This document shows, one piece after another, positions 1 through 10,406 of a DNA stretch of 64,000 bases. Under the pieces are notes generated by a model that saw nothing but the letters and a program-made list of their open reading frames with translations, made no database searches and was not told the DNA's origin. The stretch's first letter is position 1; every line of letters begins with the position of its first letter. This DNA is from Cercis canadensis (lineage: Eukaryota > Streptophyta > Magnoliopsida > Fabales > Fabaceae). The translations under genes and the position numbers were made by a program. The stretch lies in the NCBI GenBank assembly GCA_003255065.1, contig QAOA01001051.1:80867-144866 (forward strand), in the 5' to 3' direction.

Positions 1-229
1 CAATAGTAATTCTAGAAAGGTGAGAAATGAGATTGAAGAAGAAGAAGAAGAAGCTTGGATAAGGCACATAATACATGTATCAATTGGAACAATTCTCACA
101 AAAAGACCAATCACACAATCACGAGAGGAAGAAAAATTGAATCACTGCAGCAGAAGTGCCAAGCTCAAAGTCATTCAGAAGCTTTGAAGATAAAATGAGG
201 GTTGGTTGGAGCCCTTGAGAAATCTGTTT
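1..229. other. unassigned flank
   Basis: Purine-rich, low-complexity sequence with a GAA run near position 40. I see no ORF or element motif that I can name. It ends where a CACTA-type terminus begins. Confidence 0.4.
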
Positions 230-284
230 CACTACAAGAAAATACTTAAATTCTCACGAAACTTTCTCACAAAATTTCGTCCAG
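230..284 (+). mobile_element. CACTA (En/Spm-type) transposon terminus, fragment
   Basis: The motif CACTACAAGAAAAT at 230 is the canonical end of plant CACTA transposons. It is followed by short alternating TCTCACGAAA/TCTCACAAAATTTCG motifs, like the subterminal repeats of that superfamily. Only about 55 bases remain before the sequence becomes alignable with the LTR of element A, so this is a terminal fragment. The matching far end is not seen. Confidence 0.5.
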
Positions 285-606
285 TAAAATTTTCTTCTTA
301 TTATAAAAAAAAAAAATGACACATGAAAATAAAAGCATGTGCAACAACTTTTTATTTTTAAACATGGCATTGGAGTTAGAAATGTGGGTGGAAAGGAAAG
401 AAGTGGAGAGAGAAGTGTGTGGGGTTTGAGAAAAAAAAAAAAGGAAACATGGCAGAAGAGTTAGAAACGTGAAGGGTTGGGCGACAACAACACAGGAATA
501 AAGGCAGAAAGGGATTTAGGGTGAGAAAACCATTTTTGAGAAAGTAAAAAAAGAGCAAGCAGCCGAGAGAACCAAGGCAAGAGAGAAAAAGAGAATCAAA
601 AGCAAA

Positions 607-612
607 TATATA
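607..612 (+). promoter_or_regulatory. possible LTR TATA box
   Basis: The TATATA inside GCAAATATATAGC is kept in the 3' LTR at 15871-15876, within a purine-rich U3-like region. It is the best TATA candidate in this LTR pair, but no start site can be proved from sequence. Confidence 0.25.
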
Positions 613-917
613 GCTATCAGAAGAGAGAAAAAAGTAAGAGCATAGAGAGAGAGTGAAAACTCTAGAGAAAAAAAAAGATACATAGTGAATCACAGAGAGA
701 AGATAGAAGGAGAAGGGAAACTCTGAAAATTTGAGAAGAATAGCAACACTCACATAGTTAACCAAACAACAACACTCACATAAACATCCAGTTCAGGTAC
801 CAATAACTATCCTATTTTTATGCTAAATTTTCATTTTATTGCACTACATACAACATGTTAGTAATTTCATTTTTCATAAATTGGCCAAACCACATTCCCA
901 TTCCTTATATTTTTTTT

Positions 918-1432
918 TAGAGGTGTCAAAATGGGTTGGGCCCGTTGGGTTAGCCCGCCCCGCCATGCAAAAGGGTTGGGTTGGGTTAAGGTTTTGCTGG
1001 CCCGTTTGGAAGCGGGTTTCTGAGCCCGCCCCGTTTGGGTTGTGGGTTGGTGGCGGGGCGGGGCGGGCTGGCCCGCCAGTCTTTTTTTTTTTTTTTAATT
1101 TATAATCTTTATTATAAAAATTATGTTGTCATGTTGGTATTAATCTTCATAGACTTATTTTTTAATGATTGTTTATTACTTTGTTAGACTATTTAATTAA
1201 TTTTGGTGCTCTTAAATAATTTGAATTACATGATGAAAAATTATTTATCATTAATTTGGTGTTTAACATTGATTTAAATTGTTATTAGTCACTAATTTGT
1301 TATTTTTTTTTTGGCGGGCTGGCCCGCCTAACCAACAACCCACAGTGGGTTGGGTTGGGTTGAGGTTTTCTCAGCCCGCCCCGCCCCGTTTGGGTGGCGG
1401 GTTGAGGCGGGCCGGCCCGTTTGACAGCTCTA
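918..1432. mobile_element. non-autonomous hAT-type MITE inserted in the LTR
   Basis: The ends are inverted repeats: TAGAGGTGTCAAA at the left, and TAGAGCTGTCAAA when the right end is read on the minus strand (12 of 13 identical). Each end is flanked by eight T (910-917 and 1433-1440), while the empty site in the 3' LTR (16184-16191) has a single run of eight T. An 8-bp target duplication fits hAT. The ends are rich in GGCCCGCCCCGCC-like words and the centre is AT-rich. No transposase is encoded in the 515 bp. Insertion happened after element A integrated, because the sister LTR lacks it. Confidence 0.82.
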
Positions 1433-2501
1433 TTTTTTTTAGCAAAAGAGAAAAACCCCAAGTTAGAGAGAGAAGCCCCCTTTCTGAGAGAGAAACCAAA
1501 TTAGAAAAGAGGGAGAACTAACCTTTCAGCCAACAAAAAATCCAACCTCATACCTATCTTCTTCCATTTTAGAGAGAAAACCCTTTTAGAGAAAGGAAAA
1601 TTGAGTTAGAGTGAGAATTTTTTTAGAAAGAGAAAGAGATTCCTAGAGAGAGAAAGCCGAGATTGAGAAAGAGAGATATAGAAATGTTAAGAGAAAATTA
1701 AGGTAGAGAAGAAGGATCCTTACCTTAGCCACCAATGGTTGAGAAATAAATAAAAAATCCATGTTTTGCCTTTGGATCAAGAGGGGAGGGGGATAGGATG
1801 AATGCTGCATTTTTTCTTCTCCACTGCGTCTCTCACTTCTCTGTTCTAGTTTCTTTTTCCTTTTATTCATTTTATGTTTTTTTGCTTATTAACTCATATT
1901 CTTTTTCTGAATTAAGTTTGCTTTGGCTATTGTTTTATCTGTTTTAGTCATGGTGGGCTAGTTATTTCAATTATGGTGTTAGTGTGGATGATTGTGCTTA
2001 TTTTTTTGGTTTATTGAGTTGCTGGGCCAGACACCATTTAGGTGTTTTCAGTTTATTTATTTATTTTTTCTTTTGTTTTGTTTTCTTTTTGAATTTGGTT
2101 GTTTACCTTGTTAGATCAGACTCATTGTTTGGGTCTGTTTTTACTACAGTTCAATTTTTTTTTCTATGGGTTCGGGCCGAATGGGTTAGGATCTGTTGGG
2201 TTAGAGTGTTTTGTTTTTGGACTTATGTGTTTGCTAACTAGGCCCACGAATTGGCCTAGCAGCCCAGCTTGTATTTTTTTATCTTCTTAGCTTTTTGTTC
2301 TAGTGTTATTTAAATTGGGCCCAGTATTAACGTTAGTCTATTGATTTCTTTTGATGAAATGCCCATTAATAATGTGTAGATTAGTTATTAATTCATTTTA
2401 TGTATTTTATGTTTTTGGTTATTGATTTATTTTTTTATTTTTGAATTAAATTCATTTGGGCTTGCTGTTATGGTTTTTGATTGGTTTAGTTATGGTGTTT
2501 T

Positions 2502-2642
2502 ATTTGTTTATTTATTTATTTTTATTTTATTTTATTTTTCCTTTGTTTAAATAGCTTAATTGAAATAAAATNATTTGTTTATTTATTTATTTTTATTTTA
2601 TTTTATTTTTCCTTTGTTTAAATAGCTTAATTGAAATAAAAT
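2502..2642. repeat. 70-bp direct duplication around a single N
   Basis: Positions 2502-2571 and 2573-2642 are the same 70 bases, separated by one N at 2572. The 3' LTR has one copy. This looks like two contig ends with an unmerged overlap rather than biology. Confidence 0.85.
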
Positions 2643-3620
2643 TAGGAGTAAATTCATTTACATAACTTGTTGGTTATATTCTTTTGTCTTACATTTACAC
2701 TTTTTTTAAGAAGTTAGGTCTTCAGATTTTTGGTTTATTCATTTTATTTCTCTACTTATTGTTTGTTAATATGCTAATAATTTTTTTATGAGCATGAGAA
2801 GAGAATAAATGAAGAAGCCAATAAGAGGAAGTTTAGTTGTGATGTATTTGCTCGTTTTTTTTTTTACTAGTATCATATATCATGCATTTTACATTCACTT
2901 AGTTTAATCTGTACGAATAGCATCCATAGGCCCTTTACTTGTCAAGGGAGGGATATAAGCGACTTACCTCCATAGGGGTGGCTCTCCTATCTGCCTGAAA
3001 TAAAGATGGGTGTCACTTTGGAAATCGAGAAGCGTGGGAACAAAGTGGAAGGACTATGATGCAATTAGATTCTGGATAACATAATATAAATTATTCACAA
3101 TTTGTTTTGATTGCATGTTTATTTATTTAGTTTATCTTTATGATTAAAGCAAAGAAAAAAAATTGAATCTCTTTTAATTTCGGTTTCAAAAAAAATAAAA
3201 ATTTCTTTTAAACCATTTTACGAGCTACGCGGACTTTGATCCCTAATTAGGGTACGTAGGCATTCGAGGGTGACAAATCAAGTCCTATTTTGAATAATCA
3301 CCTATTTTTCTTTTGTTTTTATTTAGGAATAAAATAAATACGATTTGGCCATAATTTAATTTGCATAATTAATTTCGGATAACCGTCTTTCAAACAGGTG
3401 TTATAAGGTGTCTAACACATTCTCTACACATAAATTGACTCCCAGACACCCTTTGGTTTACAGACCTATTTTTTAGAAATTAAAGGGGTTTTCCAATTGT
3501 TTCCCAAAATTTAAATACAATTGGTGGCGACTTTAGAATTTTCATTTCGATGACTAAATCTTTTTTTCTTTTTATTTAGTCATTCGCGTTATAGCGACCT
3601 CCGGGTACGTTATGACAGCT

Positions 3621-3638
3621 TGGCAACTCTACTAAGGA
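3621..3638 (+). other. primer binding site of element A
   Basis: TGGCAACTCTACTAAGGA begins three bases after the LTR end. It equals the Ogre-type PBS TGGCGACTCTGCTGGGGA with G-to-A changes at four positions. That PBS class is usually assigned to tRNA-Arg (family knowledge; not checked here). Confidence 0.75.
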
Positions 3639-4398
3639 TTCAAGTTAAGCCTAAGAAGTTAGTTATGCAAAACAAATGTGGTCTTTTTGTATTTTTTTTT
3701 GTATCCTATTGTTCATTTAGTTTATATTCTTTAAATGTTTTCATTATTTGTTTTGTATATATATTGTAATTTATTTTCGCCTTGCATTTGTATATAATTG
3801 TAATATATTATGTGCTCTCCTTTGCAGTGGGTAGGTGTAGGATCAAGTTCGTTTGCTTCCCCTGCACACACGAAATACTAACACTCATAACTCACAATCT
3901 CTTTGGCTCTATACCCGAGTCACATTTAAACTTAGGGTTAGATAGGGAGTGAGCATTATCCCAAAGGGGCTAAGTACCCTTGCAATCAATGTGTCACTCC
4001 CACTTGGATTGTAACTTGTCTTTTTAACATAAGTAAATAGAGAGGCTCTACCTTTCATCTATTCATGTCAACAAGACAAGGTCTCCGTCATCCTGATGAG
4101 AGGCAATCTATAGTACCTTGGACTTTTAAGATGTGGCACCGACCTAATAATCATGCACATAATTTGACTGTACAAACCCTCCTTTAGGTTAGACCATGAC
4201 CACTAAATTAGAATCCTTAAGCTTAGAGATCAACCTTTTTTTAGGACAATAGAGGAAGCATCCTTTCTCTCTTTTATTCTCGTCTCATTTTACTCGCTTT
4301 ATTTATATTTTTTAAATACACTGTCGATTTCTTTTAATAAATTTGATTACATTTATTTTTGAACTTTTTAATGATCCATAAGAAATTAAATTGTTAAT
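3639..4398 (+). other. untranslated leader of element A
   Basis: This 760-base stretch between the PBS and the first ORF is AT-rich, full of stops in all frames, and has no motif I recognise. Long leaders are normal in Ogre-type elements. Confidence 0.6.
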
Positions 4399-6433
4399 AT
4401 GGCCAGTCGATATCCTATTTTTGAGAATTCTAAGACTTCACGAGCCTTCATAAAGATTATGACATCACTACCAACTGAGAAGAGAGATTGTTTACCTAAG
4501 AAACATCCTAGCACATTACCTAAAAGGCTCCGAGTCAATGTCGAAGTCAATGATGTGACTGAGGTAGACCATTTCTCAAATTGTTGCCCATTGATGAAAA
4601 GACATTTTTTAATCAAAAATATGGACAGATTTGGGACTTGCTGAAGGTTGAGGTACACGAGATGGCTTTGGTTACCATGGTGAATTTCTAGGATCCTTTA
4701 TACCGTTTCTTGATTTTTGGAGTCATTTACACAACCCCGACTATTGAGGAGTATGCCTATATGCTGAATTTACCTTATACTCATAACAAGAATAAGGTTG
4801 CTTTAGGAATGATTGCTGAGTGGCTAGATCTACCTGTTGACATGGTAAAAAAACAAAATGATTCTTAAGGACATGTAGGGGTGGCCTATGACTTTCATAA
4901 TACCTAGTCTATAAAATTTTCTGGACAAAAAGGAATGGGGAAAGTTGAGGGATTATATTACTTTGTGTATCTACGGGCTCATCTTATTCCCATCTGCCAA
5001 GAATGCCGTTAGCCTCTTAGCCGCTGATGTGTTGCAACAAATTCTTAAGAACAAGATTAATCCAGTGCCTACTATATTGGCCAACACATTCAGATCTCTC
5101 AACTTTTGTCGAAGGAAGGGTGAGGGTAAACTCAAATGTTGTTTACAACTTTTATTCGTTTGGCTTTTCTATCATGTTCAAGGAAAAGATTATCCATGAT
5201 TGATCAATTTTGGCTTTGGGATGGAGTTTACGAGGAAATTTATTGAATTGAAGATTGTGAAGAAAGATTGAGATTTTTGGTTGAACCACTATAATATTCT
5301 TGATGAAGGAAATTTTATATGGCGTTCCCATTGGTCTAAGGGTCATTGCATGTTGTCCGTTGTGGGGATTTTCCGTATGTGCCATTAGTAGGTACTTGAG
5401 GTTGTGTGGCCTACATGCTTACACTAGTCTTGAGGCAATTTGAGCACCTCCAATACATTCCTTACACTAAAGGGCTTGTTGAGACAGAGTTTGAGTATGA
5501 TTCTCAAGGGAGTGAAAATAACTTGTATCAGGTTAAGAAGGCTTGGGAAAGATGATCATTCTGACAAAAAGATCTGTGCTCCGATACTGATGAGGCAATT
5601 ACCTTGTATGATACTTGGGTTCATGAGAAAGCTAGAGAGGTCGTAGTTCCACATGCTGCCACTATTTCTCATCCATCTCCTATTGAGGTGTGTGCTCACG
5701 ATTTTGAGGTTGAATTTGCTATAAAGGAAAAACTTAGAGAAGAGAAAATGAAAGAAAAAATAGATGAAGTAGAAGCCGAAAAGAAGAAATGGCTTGAAGA
5801 ATGGGTTCAGCTCACAAAGATATTAGCAAGAGCGGAGAAAGAAAAGAGAAAATACCAAGATGTCGCTCAAAGTGCTTCATTGAAGAAAATTGAACAAATG
5901 GAGAGACAAATCCATGAGATAAGAAAAGTGGCAAAATATAGACTAAAGCATATGGGATGTCTTAAAGCAAAGATTGAAGAGCTAGAGGAGAATTTGGACG
6001 AAGAAAAGAGGTTCACAAGCAACAAATGAAAAATTGGAAGAATGGGTACGAGAGTATGAAAAAGTTGAAAACCCAAGAGGAAAAGAATAAAGAGTTTTTC
6101 TGTAGTCAATGTGAAGATATGGAACACCAAAATATTCACTTGGGCAATGTTCTTAAAAAGGAAAGAGAGATGGTGACACTTTGGAAGCAACAATATGAAG
6201 TCTTGAAAGAGAAAGAAGAAATGGGTAAGGGAGGTGACACTTCGGAGATTGAAAAATGGAAGAAATGGTTTGAGGATTTGATAAAGAGTTCCTACGATAA
6301 GGCAGAGAGACTAAGACAAAGGGTTCAAGAGGTCAAGGCTCACACGACTCCTTTTGCATTACCTACTAGAGATTTGGAGAAACTTTTTGAAGAATGCAAA
6401 AGTATCTTGATGTATTTGAACTATGATGATTAA
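4399..6433 (+). pseudogene. ORF1 protein of Ogre-type element A (DUF7745-like plus coiled coil), broken
   Basis: Ogre-type retrotransposons carry an extra ORF of unknown function before gag. Here it starts at ATG 4399 and is broken by frameshifts (one near 4585) and stops. The first half reads, in another frame after 4585, as a DUF7745-like sequence with words such as IWDLLKVEVHEMAL and TPTIEEYAYMLNLPY. That domain is common in plant retrotransposon-derived proteins. The second half (about 5604-6433) is strongly charged and rich in K, E and R with leucine spacing, so it should form a coiled coil. It continues in a shifted frame at 6026. The role in transposition is not known. The family call is confident; that it no longer encodes a protein is clear from the stops. 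Confidence 0.72.
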
Positions 6434-6848
6434 TGAAATGTGTATTACTCTCTTTGGACCAATCTCTCTTATGTTAGTTGTATGCAATAATTTTTCTCGC
6501 AATGTCAAAAACATTCGTGAATGTTATCATTATCATGTTTTTCCATAAGGAACCAAAGTTCCTGCCGAAAGACAAGACCCGTATCCTACGCAAAAACTCA
6601 TGAAGAAGACGAATTTTAAAATTAATCGCTTAAAGGACTCGTCAAGGCTATATTAACAATACATCTTCTTAAAAAGATTACCATAATCTTTTTGTTATTT
6701 TTATTTTTACTCATTTATTCTTTGTTTCCTTTTCACTTTTGTCGTCCATATCAAGATTAAGACATCATTGGTCATGCAAAGAAAGCACGGTTCAATTAAA
6801 AGGGCTCTGTGAAAAGATCAATCGGACTTAGATCTAAGACTATTACTA
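6434..6848 (+). other. spacer between ORF1 and gag of element A
   Basis: This spacer of about 415 bases is AT-rich and has no ORF of note. I see no signal beyond a T-rich tract near 6690-6740. Confidence 0.5.
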
Positions 6849-9188
6849 TCATGGATGGAACCTAGGAACCAGAAAAGGATTTAAGAGTTGAGTTGGATGG
6901 GATGAAGGAACAGATGAGTAAGATAAGGAGTTTACCCGTTGAGAGTTTGAAACTGAAAAGGGCGGCTGAAGGCCTAAGTCATCCCAACTTTCTCCCCATA
7001 TCTCAAGTAGCACCACTGCTGACTTTGCCTTCACACGAGCAAAATGTCACCACTGCTCAATTCAATCTCATTTGGGGCATGCCCTCTCATCTAATGACGT
7101 CCACAACAATGGTCGTCCAGGGATTGGACCCTAATTCCACTATCTCATTTACTACCCAACCACCTAAGTTTCGATTCACCACCACCTTACCTAAAGCAAA
7201 CCCTATCACAGAGACTGCCTCCAATCTAAGTGGACACAAGGGAGATGTGCACACTTACACTCCACTAATCACCCATTCTATTTTTAATGTGCCCACCCAG
7301 AATCCACTCGTGACCATACATGTTGAGAAAGAATTTGAGGAGTGTGAAAATTAAAAATAAAAAGAAAAATTGTTGACTTTGGAGGAGAGAATTAGAGCTA
7401 TGGAGGGAACTAGTTCTTTCTGGGCTGTAGGAGTCAAGTAATTACGCCTTGCTCTAGGAGTGTCAATTCCTAGAGATCTTAAGCTCCTTGAGTTGTAGAA
7501 TTATTATGGGACTGGTAACCCGAAATTTCATCTGGTCTCTTACATTATGGAGATGGCCGCTATAGAGGAAGATGAGATGATATTGATTCATTTCTTCCCA
7601 AAAAGTCTCACTGGTGTTGCTTATAACTAGTTTATGAACTTAGACCCTGCCAAGATAAGGAGTTGGACGGATTTAGCACACGCCTTCTTAAAGTAGTACA
7701 AGTTTAACTACGATATTACTCATACAAGAGAGCAATTGAAGAACATGCAGAAGAGAGATGAATCTTTTAGGGAGTATGCCCAGAAATGGAGGACCCTGGC
7801 TTCGGAAGTTTAACCTCCACTCCTTGACTCCGAATTATGTTCCATTTTTCTAGATACCTTGAAATCCTCATATTTGGAGCTGATAGTGAGTTGCCCCTTC
7901 CGTGATTTTGCTAATATTATCAAGGCTACGAAAAGAATAAAAGGACTGGTGAAGGCTAGAAAGTTGCAAGGAGCGAGTACTGAGGGTAGTAGTTTTTGCC
8001 TGAAGATGGCAGCTTTCCAACAAAAGAATGAAGGAGAAGTGAACTGGGTACAAACACTGAGAACCTGCCAATACCCTAAACCTAAAAGATCGAGCTATAC
8101 TCCAAATCCTTCATTTCCACCATCATACCCCATTAATTTCATCCCTTTATCTTATCCCCAATACACACTAAATTATCAATACCCTTAGCATATTTCGTTC
8201 CTATTTACTAGAACACACCTCAAAGTTTCCCAGCATCAAGACCACCATTCAGGCCAAACTACCTGGATTATAGGAACTAGCCCCATCCTTCACAAAGAGA
8301 TGAACTGTTCCCAAACATCCCTATTACTAGAGCTGAATTGTTCAAACAATTGTGTAATGCTCATGTGATAGCTCATAAGCCTGTACAACCAATTCAGCCA
8401 CCTTTCCCTCAATGGTATAACCTAAGCCTCAAGTGTGATTATCATCGAAATGTTGTGGGACATTTTATTGAGGATTGCCCTGGTTTTCAGTTTGCCATGT
8501 TAAATTTGATCAAGCAAGGTGTGATTAAAATTGAAGAAATTGGGAGAGTGTCTAATGTAAACAATAATTATTTGCCTAACCATGAAGTGAGACCAAAGAT
8601 TAATGTTATACTTGAAGGGGTTGAGGAAGTTTGGAAGATCACTCAGCTAAAGACTCCCATGAGGGTAATACGGAAAATACTAAAGTCAGTTGGGTGCAGT
8701 TTGGAAGGTCTTTTTAGGTCGATAAAAAAAAATAATCAATATGATGATGATTCTTTCTGTGAACATCACCAGAGTATTAGGCATGATATAGAAAGGTGCT
8801 GGAAATTCAAGTGTGGAGTTCAGAAGCTGATTGCTTTTAGAGTCTTGAGGTTTGAGAAGAGAAGTGAGAGGAACTAGAAAGAGGTATGATCACCAATGTG
8901 GTAGGGACTAGTGGTTTGACTAGAAGTGGACAATGTTACTTGCCTGAAGAGATAGAACACCAAAGAAAGGAGAAAGGAAAAATTGTGGCTAATGAGAGAG
9001 ATTCAGATTTGGCTAAGAAGGATGCTCAAGGAGAAAATAGGAAAGAAGAAGAATTCTTAAAGATAATGAGACAAAGTGAATACGATATAGTGGAACAAAT
9101 GAAGAAAACTCATGCTCGTATTTCATTACTATCTCTTATCATGAGCTTCGAGTGTCATAGGCAAGTATTACAGAGGTTCTTACAGTAA
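6849..9188 (+). pseudogene. gag: gag of Ogre/Tat-type element A, broken
   Basis: Gag forms the cytoplasmic particle that packages element RNA. The recognisable core is at about 7378-8190, with words typical of the Tat/Ogre gag: YYGTGNPKFHL, LIHFFPKSLTGVA, WTDLAHAFLK, REQLKNMQKRDESFREYAQ and EYAQKWRTLASEV. A downstream block at 8338-8877 has the CDYHxxxxGHxIEDC zinc-finger-like motif and the PFPQWYN word that follow gag in this lineage. Many in-frame stops (for example 7840s, 8188, 8875) and frame changes break it, mostly TAG/TAA where CAG/CAA or TGG would be expected. The N-terminus is uncertain: the first plausible ATG is near 6852 and an in-frame stop follows at once. It lies between ORF1 and the protease, as in intact Ogre elements. 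Confidence 0.8.
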
Positions 9189-10178
9189 GCTTACGTACGG
9201 CCAGACAAAACCGTCGAGAAGTTTGGAGGGATAATAAACTTTATCAAAAACTTTAGCACAATTTATTGTTTCTGAAGAAAAGCTGATGCCTGGTATGAAT
9301 GCTCATAACAAGGCACTTCATATCACGCTCAAATGCAACAACTATATAGTAGCTAGAGTTTTAATTAATAATGGGTCAGCATTGAATATGCTACCTTATT
9401 CTACCCTCATGCTATTGCTGGTTAATACATCCCACATACGTGAAAGTAGTATGGTGGTAAGGACCTTTGATGGGACAATGCATGAAGTGCTTGGGGATGT
9501 CTCTCTTTAGTTAAAGATTGGACCAGATAAGTTTGATGTTCCCTTCCAAGTGATGGACATAGAGCCTGCATATACCATGTTACTTGGTAAGCCCTAGATT
9601 CATGCTGCGGGAGTGGTGTCATCTACTTGGCATTAAATACTGAAGTATGTGAATGGGGGAAGAGTGATAATTGTCAAAGGAGAGGAGAAGATGCTAGTAA
9701 GAAAGCCCAACTCATTATTGTATGTTGAAACAATGGAGCAAGCACTAGAATCTTCTTTTCAATCCATGGAGATAACCTAGCATGATGGTAAAGATTTACC
9801 AAAGAAGATGTAGGTTAATCAAGTTGTGACAAGAATGATGGAAAGGAATGGATTCCAAAAAGGCAAGGCTTGGGGACCAATTTGCAAGGGATCAGTGCAC
9901 CTGTTGTTCTTCCACATAATGAAGGCAGACAAGGGGTTGGGATATGAATCATCTATGGAAGAGTTCTTAAAATGGCCAAGAAAGCTTCAGGAGACAAGAT
10001 TTCTTCATCTACGAGAGACATTTGTTCCGTCAATTGATTCGCCAGTTGTTGGTCATATGCATATGGTGAACACTTTGGATGGTTGTCATGAGAATAGCTG
10101 TTGGATTTGGCCCTGTAGAGAAGAAGAAAAGTTGAACAACTGGGAGATAGAACCGATGCTAGATGTGGTCCTCTCTGG
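9189..10178 (+). pseudogene. pol: aspartic protease and G-patch region of element A, broken
   Basis: The protease would cleave the polyprotein. The fold is recognisable at 9286-9600: the NKALHITLKCNN strand, then VLINNGSALNMLP around the active site, then DVPFQVMDI and MLLGKP. The catalytic Asp of the usual IDNGS motif reads Asn (INNGS), which a single G-to-A change explains. It is followed at about 9826-9945 by a G-patch-like segment (RMMERNGFQKGKA then, one frame over, NLQGISAPVVLPHNEG), a feature of Tat/Ogre pol. Stops at 9508, 9597 and later, plus a frameshift inside the G-patch, leave no working product. The region ends at a candidate intron donor. Confidence 0.75.
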
Positions 10179-10406
10179 GTAATATTTGTTTATGTCATAT
10201 TTATTTCTTTTGACTGTGGTCCAAAGTCATTTGAATTTTATCTTTATTATGTATTGGACCATGTTTTATTTAAAAATTTTAATAAAATAATTTATCATGA
10301 AGTTTTCATTCATTTTGGCATTTTTTGTTAATTTTTCCTGTCCTTCTTATTCATTTTTCACCCAGTTATTCATTTTAATTATTGTTATGTTTTAATCTAT
10401 TCTCAG
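10179..10406 (+). other. candidate intron between protease and RT of element A
   Basis: This is a 228-nt, T-rich, stop-filled stretch bounded by GG|GTAATATTTG on the left and ATCTATTCTCAG|GAG on the right, with a pyrimidine-rich 3' end. It lies exactly between the protease/G-patch and the RT region, where pea Ogre elements are known to carry an intron. The position and splice-site quality are seen in the sequence; actual splicing is inferred. Confidence 0.6.

Larger units (their letters stand above)
285..3617 (+). mobile_element. 5' LTR of Ogre/Tat-type element A (5'-truncated)
   Basis: From about 285 to 3617 this matches 15524-18325 over nearly its whole length, so the two are the LTR pair of one element. 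It ends in TTATGACA and is followed three bases later by a primer binding site. The first bases expected from the 3' copy (TGTGGACAC...) are missing and replaced by a CACTA end. Compared with the 3' LTR it carries two extra pieces: a hAT-type MITE at 918-1432 and a 70-bp duplication around an N at 2572. An LTR close to 2.8 kb fits the Tat/Ogre group, which is known for very long LTRs. Confidence 0.88.

Noticed and set aside
376..765. 129-codon minus-strand ORF
   Set aside because: It lies in the purine-rich LTR U3, its counterpart at 15637-15957 is decayed, and it matches no family.
930..1430. CpG island or host promoter
   Set aside because: The GC-rich blocks are the ends of a MITE with inverted repeats and an 8-bp target duplication.
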